The notes under the pieces are model-generated. The model was not told the DNA's origin. It ran no database searches and saw nothing but the letters and a program-made list of their open reading frames with translations. A DNA stretch of 7,189 bases from Nitrospira defluvii (GTDB lineage Bacteria; Nitrospirota; Nitrospiria; Nitrospirales; Nitrospiraceae). This document shows positions 1-7,148 of the stretch, piece by piece (position 1 is the stretch's first letter; each line of letters starts with the position of its first letter). Location: positions 1 through 7,189 of the forward strand of contig JACQHN010000484.1 of assembly GCA_016199015.1 (NCBI GenBank), in the 5' to 3' direction. A program made the translations under genes and the position numbers.

Positions 1-78
1 CCTCCCTTCCTCGCGGCTCCGCGCGCCCGTCTCGCTTGGCGTCTCGGCGGTTTCGTCACGAACCCTCGTGAATAATGC
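1..78. repeat. GC-rich, palindrome-bearing stretch after the operon; candidate dispersed intergenic repeat
   Basis: This short non-coding stretch follows the last stop codon. On the plus strand it contains a 12-base interrupted palindrome CGCGGCTCCGCG at 12-23, two copies of CGTCTCG at 28-34 and 40-46 (12-base period), and a perfect 6-bp hairpin TCACGA-ACCC-TCGTGA at 56-71, followed by AATAATGC. Several short symmetric motifs packed into non-coding DNA between genes are typical of REP-like or other dispersed repeats. That it recurs in the genome is inference: only one copy lies in this window and the left edge is cut off. Confidence 0.4.
56..71 (-). terminator. Possible weak transcription terminator or mRNA 3'-end hairpin
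   Basis: The minus-strand transcript would form a 6-bp stem, UCACGA/UCGUGA, with a GGGU loop, starting 10 bases after the last gene's stop codon. The position suits a terminator or an RNA-stabilising 3' hairpin. The stem is short and is followed by CGAAACCGCC rather than a U-run, so it is not a canonical intrinsic terminator. It may equally be part of the surrounding repeat. Confidence 0.25.
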
Positions 79-81
79 GGG

Positions 82-1743
82 CTAGGCGGATCGCGCCATG
101 GGGATAGCACGCGACCTGCCGTGGGTTTTTTGAAGCGAACGAAAATATGCGGCGACCTGGTGAAGTCGCGTTTGCCATCGTTGATAGGTCGCGAGACGGG
201 ATTGCGCCATGGCCGTGAGTTCATTGCCGTCGTCGCTATGCGTGTCCCGCACAAGTGCCACCGTCAGGGAGGCGGTCGCCGGACTTTGCAGACTGAGGGC
301 AATGACCTCTTGGCGATCTGTGCGCTCACATTGGTGCATCCGCTGCAACGCGGCCACAGGTAAGGGACGTTGGGTGGTCAAACGCACGAGTTCCTCTGCT
401 CTCGACACCAGCCTGGCTGCCAGAGGAGTAAGGTGATCCAAGAGTAGCAAGGCGTCATCCCAATCGGGAGGTGCGCCCTCATTTTGAGGCACCTGACTTG
501 AGAGGGCGATAAATTGTTCGAACCAAAACCGACGCCAAAACCGACCGTACCAGGTGACCGCAGGGTCTTCTCGTCCTGCACAAAGCTGGTAACTTCCCAG
601 ACCATCTTCATCTACCCGGGATCGATAGATTCTGACGCCGGTCGTCGTCTGAGGAAACGCGGCTCCGGTTAGAACGTGCAGGCACAGCGCTGCAATCTGA
701 TCCGGCACGAGCCGGTCATTGCAGGCATGATGGAAACAGACTTGATCGAATCCGCAAGGGGCACAGGCCATATCCGGCTGCACGATCCAATGGCCCGGAC
801 CATAGGGTCCGGTCTCGCGAAAATCCACGTGTCCGACAGACAAATCGACGACCGGGGTTCCTACCCCCACCGCCAGGTGCATGGGACCGGTGTCGTTGGT
901 CAGCAAGAGCCGGCATTGTCCCAACAAGGCGGCCAATTGAGGGAGAGTCGTCCGCCCGATCGCTTCGCACAGGGGGCCAGTTCCGCCCGCTTGCCGATAG
1001 GTACGCTGGGCGGTGAGGATCGCCTTTCGCTCCTCCTCGGTGCCGATAAAGACATAGCCGACCTTCGTCTGCCGGCTCAGACTCGCCAAGGTCTGGCCGA
1101 ATAACTCAGGCCACCATGCCTTGATCGGATCGCTCGCGCCGACCTGCACTGCCATCCAGGGAACCTGGTCCCCACCGTGGGGCGAAAGAAATTCGCGTGC
1201 CCATTGCGCGGTGCTCGGAGGAATGGTGATGGACAAGGGCGCAAACGGTCCGGGGCCACTCCCGCCTAACGCATAGATATCCACAAGGTTAAAGTGATTG
1301 AACTGTCGCTGACTGTGGACATCCGTCAAATAAGCCATCCAGGGGTTATGAATTGCCACGTCCCCGTCCTTCGGGGCGGCGATGCCGCGAATCTCTTTGG
1401 CGCCAACGTATGAGGCCAGCAGTCCGCTCCGCCGGTTGAAGGTCAGGTTGATGACGCGGTCGTAGTGAGCTTCAATCAAGGGCGCAGCCCACTGTGTCAT
1501 CTCGCGATACAGGGCCACCACATCTTTGGTCTGCGCCCGGCTCTCATCGACCAGGCGATGAAAGTCGTAGCCGACGATGTGTCGAAGATGCGGCAAGAGG
1601 CTTGCGACCGAAGCGAATCGTTGGTCGACGACGAGATCGACCGCCGCTCCAGGCCACTCATGCTGCAGACGCTGCAACAAGGCGCCCATTTGCACCAGGT
1701 CGCCCATCCTGGTGATGTTGATGAGAAGCACTTGTTTGCTCAT
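82..1743 (-). CDS. Glycosyltransferase family 9 with four-cysteine cluster and C-terminal extension
   Basis: A protein of 553 residues, about 200 longer than typical heptosyltransferases. The GT9 core covers roughly 1-360. It starts with VLLINITRMGDLVQ (5-18; D15 matches the proposed catalytic base of WaaC). The donor-site stretch GASDPIKAWWP (202-212) carries K208, which corresponds to the phosphate-contacting lysine of the family. The core continues with AIGRTTLPQLAALLG (261-275), NDTGPMHLA (283-291) and ETGPYGPGHW (310-319). Directly after comes a C-x2-C-x5-C-x4-C cluster (C327, C330, C336, C341), seen in many GT9 proteins and possibly metal-binding. Residues about 365-553 form an extension I do not recognise, with an aromatic stretch WYGRFWRRFWFEQF (398-411) and then mainly predicted helix. 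The start overlaps the preceding gene's stop by 4 bases (ATGA). A GGAGT lies about 17 bases upstream, too far for a strong ribosome site. It is the last gene of the operon, ending in TAG. It is paralogous to the GT9 gene at 4747-3554. Confidence 0.93.
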   Translation of the reverse strand: MSKQVLLINITRMGDLVQMGALLQRLQHEWPGAAVDLVVDQRFASVASLLPHLRHIVGYDFHRLVDESRAQTKDVVALYREMTQWAAPLIEAHYDRVINLTFNRRSGLLASYVGAKEIRGIAAPKDGDVAIHNPWMAYLTDVHSQRQFNHFNLVDIYALGGSGPGPFAPLSITIPPSTAQWAREFLSPHGGDQVPWMAVQVGASDPIKAWWPELFGQTLASLSRQTKVGYVFIGTEEERKAILTAQRTYRQAGGTGPLCEAIGRTTLPQLAALLGQCRLLLTNDTGPMHLAVGVGTPVVDLSVGHVDFRETGPYGPGHWIVQPDMACAPCGFDQVCFHHACNDRLVPDQIAALCLHVLTGAAFPQTTTGVRIYRSRVDEDGLGSYQLCAGREDPAVTWYGRFWRRFWFEQFIALSSQVPQNEGAPPDWDDALLLLDHLTPLAARLVSRAEELVRLTTQRPLPVAALQRMHQCERTDRQEVIALSLQSPATASLTVALVRDTHSDDGNELTAMAQSRLATYQRWQTRLHQVAAYFRSLQKTHGRSRAIPMARSA

Positions 1744-3557
1744 ACTAAATCGCGTGTCTCACTCCGATACTCATCCAGCATCAGCACCATCAACTCCTCC
1801 CGCTTGAGGGTTGCTGACGGTCCTTTGGATCGAATTTTTGCCGCCAGGTCTTTCAGCTCGATGCGGTGGCCTGCCGGACATTCCTTGAGAAGCGATTCCA
1901 GAGGCAGATCATTGGCACAACGTGTGAGCAAGGCCTCCTGCTGGCGCGCACCTCGCAAGACAGCGCCCACTCGATCCGGATGAGACAAGCCGATCTGGGC
2001 CAGTAACTCCCTCATCCGATGTTCATAGGTATGGGCGGACAACACGCGCGCACGAGCGGCAGCTGCCATGGCCTGTCTAGCGGTAGGGTCTGCCAACCAT
2101 CTTCGAACCAGGGCCGGAACCTCATCGAAATGACGAAATGAAACCATCTCCTGGTCGGTGAAAAACTCCGGCAGCAGCGAGCGGTCATCGACCAGTTGAA
2201 AGGCCCCGCAGGCTGCCAATTCAAAGGTGCGCGGATTGACAAAATCGGCTTGCGGGTCCAACCCAACGCCGGTTGTGGAATGCAGATTCACATTGATGGT
2301 CGTTGCATTGAACACTTTCATGCAGGTGGCGGTATCGATCCGCGAACCTTTCAATTGCAGGACGGAGCGGAGGTCGTCGGCTCCGTCCCACTCATTGCCC
2401 CACAGTTTGAATGACCAGGGTTGGCGAAGCAGTGTCGGGAAGAGCCGCCGGCGATTGGCATATCCCGCGCCGACGAACGACACGTCCGCGCCATAGTCAC
2501 GTCGGTCTTCGTCAGATAGGATCATTGGGTGATGGACGGCCGGGTCTGCCGCCATCGGCAGATAGCTGACATTGCGTGCGCCCGCCTGCCGGAAGGCGTC
2601 CAGACATTGCCCCTGTTGAAACACAAACCAGAACTCATACCCCGGCGCCATCTGTTGCCAATAGGTGAGATGACGGTAGTTCTCCACGAACCACATGGCC
2701 GTGAGAAATTTTTTTTTGCGCAAATGTTCCAGGACCGGCAATGTCAAGGGAGCCTGGGCAAGCGACAACACGAGGTCGGGGGGAGATTCGGCGAGCGTGG
2801 CCAAGGTCCATTGGCTCAAGACTTCCGCCATGCGACTTTGCATCAGCTGGCGGTTACGCGCGTCTTTCAGCGTGCCCATGACTTCGTAACTGGGCGCGTG
2901 GAGACTATGGTCGATCCACTGCACCTGGTGACCGAGCGTTTCCAGCGCCCGTTTGACATAGCCGGCAATCGGAAGCGACCCTCCGTAAATCGGTCCCACC
3001 AGCGCGATGGTCAATTGGCCTCCCGCCTGACGCGCGATGCCTCGACGCAGGGCTTGCTCAAACGTGTTATGGAAATCGGTATCCGTTTGGGATGCCGGTG
3101 CATAGGAGAGGCAGCGCAGGGGCTGACCGGTCGCTGCTAGCCCCTGCGCGATGTCCTGGGGCATTCCGAAGAGCCACGTTATCTCGTCGCTCCAGGGTCC
3201 GAGTGATCGCGCGGACAGGGCATCACGGAACTCATCGATGTTGGGAATCAGGACGGCGACGGCAGTATCCGGCGAGAGTCGCTTGCGAAGGGCTTCGACA
3301 TGGTACAGCAGTCCGACCCCCGCGATGACGATCGTCTCTCCCGCTTGGCAAGACGGTGCATGGGTATCAGCCCACGTCTCGGCCTCCCGAATCGGGTCAT
3401 AGGCGCTGTGAATCCACCGACCGGATCGCCGCGCCGAAGGGGCGCCGCTACGCGCCGGTTCAATGGCCAGTATTCCTCCGACAGAGGCTTTGAGGGAGGC
3501 GACCAGGTCTGGGTATCGTGTGGCCAGCCGCTTGACGTTGTCGTTGAATAGGTTCAT
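1740..3557 (-). CDS. CgeB/DUF3880-type GT-B glycosyltransferase with Maf-like N-terminal segment
   Basis: A protein of 605 residues. Residues 45-125 hold WIHSAYDPIREAETWA (48-63) and a glycine-rich IVIAGVGLLYHVEAL (76-90). These resemble the 'S-x-YDP-x-x-EA' and 'G-x-GLGYH' segments near the N-terminus of Maf/DUF115 flagellin-modification proteins. Residues about 182-340 look like the acceptor half of a GT-B fold of the DUF3880 type: ALVGPIYGGSLPIAGYVKRAL, then a region including MWFVENYRH at 288-296. Residues about 355-520 match the CgeB-type donor half (Glyco_trans_1_2): SFVGAGYANRRRLF, LWGNEW, then NPRTFELAACGAFQLVDD (441-458). A charged helical tail follows from about 525. The ATG overlaps the stop of the upstream GT9 gene in an ATGA, and no Shine-Dalgarno is evident, so translation is probably coupled. 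A run of nine A bases encodes three lysines at 281-283. CgeB-type enzymes occur in spore-coat and surface polysaccharide clusters. The donor and acceptor here are unknown. Confidence 0.9.
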   Translation of the reverse strand: MNLFNDNVKRLATRYPDLVASLKASVGGILAIEPARSGAPSARRSGRWIHSAYDPIREAETWADTHAPSCQAGETIVIAGVGLLYHVEALRKRLSPDTAVAVLIPNIDEFRDALSARSLGPWSDEITWLFGMPQDIAQGLAATGQPLRCLSYAPASQTDTDFHNTFEQALRRGIARQAGGQLTIALVGPIYGGSLPIAGYVKRALETLGHQVQWIDHSLHAPSYEVMGTLKDARNRQLMQSRMAEVLSQWTLATLAESPPDLVLSLAQAPLTLPVLEHLRKKKFLTAMWFVENYRHLTYWQQMAPGYEFWFVFQQGQCLDAFRQAGARNVSYLPMAADPAVHHPMILSDEDRRDYGADVSFVGAGYANRRRLFPTLLRQPWSFKLWGNEWDGADDLRSVLQLKGSRIDTATCMKVFNATTINVNLHSTTGVGLDPQADFVNPRTFELAACGAFQLVDDRSLLPEFFTDQEMVSFRHFDEVPALVRRWLADPTARQAMAAAARARVLSAHTYEHRMRELLAQIGLSHPDRVGAVLRGARQQEALLTRCANDLPLESLLKECPAGHRIELKDLAAKIRSKGPSATLKREELMVLMLDEYRSETRDLV

Positions 3558-4747
3558 GCGGCAACCGATTCATACAAGGTGGGAGAAAGTGAGTGCCACA
3601 CTGCGGCTCGCTGGAGATCGATCGCCTGTGGTGCGGAGCCGTCATCGAAGAAGACACCCCATCGATCCAAGTGACTCTTCCAGAGCGGCCATCCAGGCGC
3701 TGCACGACGGCGTCCGTCACATATCAACTCGATGCTTTCCGTAATCGGCCAGCTGTCCGGCTGGGTCTGCGTGGCATGTTGATACACCCAGTGACCCTCT
3801 CCATAGGGACCGGTTTCATGGACCCGGGCGCGCGCGAAATAAAATCCCAGCGCACGGCTTCCCACAGCCGTGGCCAAATGCAGGGGTCCGGTGTCGGCAC
3901 CGATCACCCAACGGCATCTGCCGAGCAGGGTCATCAGTTGAGTCACCGTGGTACGGCCGGTCGTGTCCCATACCCGTCCCTGCAATAATGTTGGAGTGGC
4001 TTCCAGAATCGCCTGTCCGGCCTCACGCTCCTGCCCGCTCCCGATCAGCACCACCTGTCCCTCATCCACCTGCGTAAGAAACTCTCTAATCCACGAAGCC
4101 CACACTGCCGGTGAGACACAACGTGCCGAATCCCCTGCCCCGGTCGCCAGGGCGATCCAGAGTCCCTTGCGTTCGCCGATCGCGCTGAGATCTTCAGGAA
4201 GCTCGACCTCCTGTCCTGCCAAGACGGGCGCATGGCCTCGCGGTCTCACACCACACATCCCGCACCAGGCATCAGCCAGATGCACACGGTTTTCTCCACG
4301 CGCCTTCGCCACCTGCCGGAGATACTGCGCCCATGGACTCACGTTATGGTTTGACTGCCCTTCCTGAGCGGTCTCCACGGCGTGACGGGAGAAAAGATGC
4401 GTCATCAAGGTGCCTCGTGCATGTTGATTCAGGTTGTAGACCCGGTCGTATCCGATCTCACCGAGTGAGGTGAGATAGGTCTGGACTGTGCGCAAGGTCC
4501 CTGCCGGATCCTGCGCCCACTGATCGGCCCAGGTTCGCCACTGAGTACCGTCCCAGGGTATGAGCCGGTGAATGGACTGGGACCTCGCGAGGACAGGCGC
4601 CAAGGGGGCCGAAGATAGCAGATCCAACGGTCGTTCCGGATATCGTTCCTGTACGGCCTCGATCGCAGGAAGCGATTGCACGAGATCTCCCAACCTGGCC
4701 AGCTGAATCAGCAGTGCCCGGCTGTTGGATGCTGATTCAGGCAGCAT
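3554..4747 (-). CDS. Glycosyltransferase family 9 (heptosyltransferase-like)
   Basis: A GT-B enzyme of 397 residues in the WaaC/WaaF-like GT9 family, close to the family's usual 350 or so. The N-terminus LLIQLARLGDLVQ (12-24) holds the conserved GD; the aspartate (D21) matches the proposed catalytic base of WaaC. The C-terminal donor site has DTTGRTTVTQL (261-271), GADTGPLHLA (283-292) and ETGPYGEGHW (311-320). I chose the ATG at 4745-4747 because it overlaps the upstream gene by only 11 bases and lies 11 codons before the family N-terminus. The frame runs on to an ATG at 5026, but that extension is antisense-like filler inside the upstream TPR region. No Shine-Dalgarno at normal spacing is seen, so translation is probably coupled to the preceding gene. 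It is clearly paralogous to the GT9 gene at 1743-82. Two things are odd: the donor-site lysine is replaced by R209, and the four-cysteine cluster of its paralogue is absent. The donor need not be ADP-heptose. Confidence 0.92.
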   Translation of the reverse strand: MLPESASNSRALLIQLARLGDLVQSLPAIEAVQERYPERPLDLLSSAPLAPVLARSQSIHRLIPWDGTQWRTWADQWAQDPAGTLRTVQTYLTSLGEIGYDRVYNLNQHARGTLMTHLFSRHAVETAQEGQSNHNVSPWAQYLRQVAKARGENRVHLADAWCGMCGVRPRGHAPVLAGQEVELPEDLSAIGERKGLWIALATGAGDSARCVSPAVWASWIREFLTQVDEGQVVLIGSGQEREAGQAILEATPTLLQGRVWDTTGRTTVTQLMTLLGRCRWVIGADTGPLHLATAVGSRALGFYFARARVHETGPYGEGHWVYQHATQTQPDSWPITESIELICDGRRRAAPGWPLWKSHLDRWGVFFDDGSAPQAIDLQRAAVWHSLSPTLYESVAA

Positions 4748-7148
4748 GGTTCGGAACCAAGTGAGCCTCAGGTTCGGCCAGTTTTCTCGCCAGCTCGTCC
4801 AAACCATCGAACGACGGATCCAGGGCGCGGAGCATGCCGCATTCCCGCTGGGCATCCGTCCGCCGGCCCGATCGGAGCAGCACTCCGGCGAGGGCAAACC
4901 GCAGAGCCATATTGCCGGGATTGCGGACGAGAAAAGTCGTGAGGCGAGAGCCGACCGCATCCCACCGTTCGAGCGCCGTTCCACAGCGCAGGAACCAATG
5001 CATGCACTCTTCGTCGTCCGGTTCATTCGCGCAGAGCGGCACTAACAAATCCCAGGCTCTTTCCGGGCGGTTGGCGCCCATCGCAGCCATGATCATTCCC
5101 AACGAGGCTTTGCGTGGATCCGCGCCGGACATCTTGGCTCGTTCGAAGGCGTTCTCCGCCTCCACGTACTCGTCCTGTTGCATGGCAACAATCCCGCGCA
5201 AGAGCCAGCCCTCTCCATGCGATGGGTTGCCCTTCAGCAGAGCAACGAGATGTGAATCGGCTTCACCGATGGCTCCTGTTTCGAGTGCATGTTTGGCGAG
5301 CGTGATGCGGGCCTGTGAATCGTCTTCCAACGCCAGGACACGTCGCCAGAACGGAATCGCGAGCTGTGGATGTGTGAGCCCGAGACACAGGAGGGCCGCC
5401 CAACGAAGAATCCAGACATCGGCTGGCCATTCCTCGACTCGTTTCAGGAGGGCGACCACCCTGTCCCGATCCTGTCGTTGCGCGGCACGCTGCGCCTCGG
5501 CCACCAGCGCGCGTTCCGCCCGTATCGTTGGGTCGTCGATCAGGCGGAGACGGTAGCTTAGTTTTCCGTCTGAGACATAGGTGTGTAGGGCATACCCATC
5601 CTCGAAGTGAATGAGATCTTCATCAGCGAGCCACCAGGAGGCCGCCCAGCGCTCATGGAGGCGGCGGCTGTTGTCACTGTCATGTGCCTTCCGGCCAGGT
5701 GTCCGGCTCTCCAAATGATAGAGCACGCTCTGCGGTTGATAGACGATCTTCCACTTTTGCTCTCGAATCTTGAGACAGAGGTCCACGTCCTCAAACCCGT
5801 TTCGATAGCCTTCGTCGAATCCCCCCACTTGCTCGAACACCTCGCGCCGCACGAGCATGCAGGCCGCCGTCACACAATCCAATTCCCGGCGACGCGACAC
5901 ACAGGCGGCATGGGCGTCGACACCGCGATAGATGTGATAGGGCATGAACCACTCACGAGAGAACGCGACACCCGCATGTTGGATCGTGCCGTCTTCGTAC
6001 AGCAATTTGCTTCCGACAACCGCCACATCTGAATGTGTGCGGACTTCTTCGATCAGCGCCGTCAACCATCCCTGCAATGGAATCGTGTCGTTATTCAGAA
6101 AGACCAGATATTCCCCTCGCGCCGCCCGCGCGCCCTGATTGCAGGCCTTGGCAAATCCGAGATTTTCCTGATTGCGGATGACCTGCACATCCCCGCCGAG
6201 TGTCTGCAGAAAATTCTGCACTCCATCGGTCGACCCGTTGTCGACGACCACCACTTCGAAGGTCACTCCATCGGTGACCCCCGCCAAAGCGGTCAGACAT
6301 TGCTGGGTCAGATCGGCATTGTTCCAGACGGGAATAATGATGGAGCAGTGATACGACGTCTTCGTGACACGGGCCTTCAGTGCGCTCAGGTGTTCCCGTT
6401 GGGCTGCCAGTATTTTCGGATGCGCGGCGGCATAAGAGAAGTATTTTCGATAAATAATGTCCATGGTTCGGGCAAACGCATCCTGGTCGCGACTGGTCAT
6501 CGACGATCCGTCGCTTCGCCAGGTAAATTCTGCGGTGGTCTGGGCGATGTGCGCGAACGCATATTGGGTGGCGAGCCTGATCCACAGGTCCCAGTCTTCA
6601 TGCACGAACAGGCTTTCGTCGAACAGTCCGACTTCTTCCAGGCAGGACCGGCGATGCATCAGGCAGAGGACCGGAATATAATTCTCAACGAGCAGTCGAG
6701 GCGCAGCGAAGTCGGAGGAATGTGGCCGGTCGCGTCCAGTTTCTATGAGTACCCCATCCACCTCTTGTTCGACAACGCGCCAGGCATCCGTATAGGCGAC
6801 CTGGTGAGTTCCCCGTTCGAGAAACCCGACGAGCGTGCCGAGGTGATCGGGCAGGAACCGGTCATCGTCATCGAGATATGTGACATAGGTACCTTTTGCA
6901 AGACGCAGGCCGGTATTGCGCGATGCGGCCAACCCCCGGTTGTGGTCGTGGTTCACCAGGATCATGCGTCCGGCGAGGTTCATTTCTGCCACCACGGACT
7001 CGACCGGGATAGTGCCGTCATTCACCACAATCACTTCAAAATCCTGGTACTGCTGCCGGTTCACACTTTCAAGGGCGACACGTAAGCGCTCGGGTCGGTT
7101 GTAGGTCGGCACAATGACCGAGACCATCGGAGGCCGGGTAAAAGCCAT
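4737..7148 (-). CDS. Tandem-domain family 2 glycosyltransferase with C-terminal TPR array
   Basis: This protein of 803 residues probably transfers sugars from nucleotide-sugar donors in the cytoplasm. The first GT2 domain spans about residues 8-240. It opens with VSVIVPTYNR, carries NDGT at 43-46 and an acidic metal-binding run DDDD at 93-96, and has the likely catalytic ED at 184-185 in VHEDWDLW. The second GT2 domain spans about 267-505. It has VDNGSTDG at 302-309, NND at 352-354 in place of DXD (common in rhamnosyltransferase-like GT2 enzymes), FEDVD at 452-456, and the YHLES motif at 477-481. Residues 577-779 divide into six units of 33-34 residues with TPR-like character; 541-576 may be a degenerate seventh. 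No signal peptide or membrane segment is seen. The start at 7148 fits the GT2 N-terminus but has no good Shine-Dalgarno, and the frame stays open to the window edge. Methionine 8 is an alternative. It is the first gene of the operon within the window. Donor and acceptor cannot be read from the sequence. Confidence 0.93.
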   Translation of the reverse strand: MAFTRPPMVSVIVPTYNRPERLRVALESVNRQQYQDFEVIVVNDGTIPVESVVAEMNLAGRMILVNHDHNRGLAASRNTGLRLAKGTYVTYLDDDDRFLPDHLGTLVGFLERGTHQVAYTDAWRVVEQEVDGVLIETGRDRPHSSDFAAPRLLVENYIPVLCLMHRRSCLEEVGLFDESLFVHEDWDLWIRLATQYAFAHIAQTTAEFTWRSDGSSMTSRDQDAFARTMDIIYRKYFSYAAAHPKILAAQREHLSALKARVTKTSYHCSIIIPVWNNADLTQQCLTALAGVTDGVTFEVVVVDNGSTDGVQNFLQTLGGDVQVIRNQENLGFAKACNQGARAARGEYLVFLNNDTIPLQGWLTALIEEVRTHSDVAVVGSKLLYEDGTIQHAGVAFSREWFMPYHIYRGVDAHAACVSRRRELDCVTAACMLVRREVFEQVGGFDEGYRNGFEDVDLCLKIREQKWKIVYQPQSVLYHLESRTPGRKAHDSDNSRRLHERWAASWWLADEDLIHFEDGYALHTYVSDGKLSYRLRLIDDPTIRAERALVAEAQRAAQRQDRDRVVALLKRVEEWPADVWILRWAALLCLGLTHPQLAIPFWRRVLALEDDSQARITLAKHALETGAIGEADSHLVALLKGNPSHGEGWLLRGIVAMQQDEYVEAENAFERAKMSGADPRKASLGMIMAAMGANRPERAWDLLVPLCANEPDDEECMHWFLRCGTALERWDAVGSRLTTFLVRNPGNMALRFALAGVLLRSGRRTDAQRECGMLRALDPSFDGLDELARKLAEPEAHLVPNHAA

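Noticed and set aside
1465..1983. Plus-strand open frame of 172 codons spanning the junction of the last two genes
   Set aside because: It is antisense to two well-supported genes that overlap by ATGA, and has no recognisable domain.
2709..2717. Run of nine T on the plus strand as an intrinsic terminator
   Set aside because: No GC-rich hairpin precedes it, and the minus-strand coding frame continues straight through it.
2529..3140. Plus-strand open frame of 203 codons
   Set aside because: It is antisense to the middle of the CgeB-type gene, with low-complexity His/Arg/Gln-rich translation and no family signature.
4834..5556. Plus-strand open frame of 240 codons
   Set aside because: It is antisense to the TPR region. 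The Ser/Arg/Ala-rich translation is typical of a shadow frame.
6033..7085. Plus-strand open frame of 350 codons
   Set aside because: It lies wholly antisense to the two GT2 domains, whose catalytic motifs are intact on the minus strand. Its translation shows no recognisable domain. Long antisense frames are expected opposite GC-rich genes.
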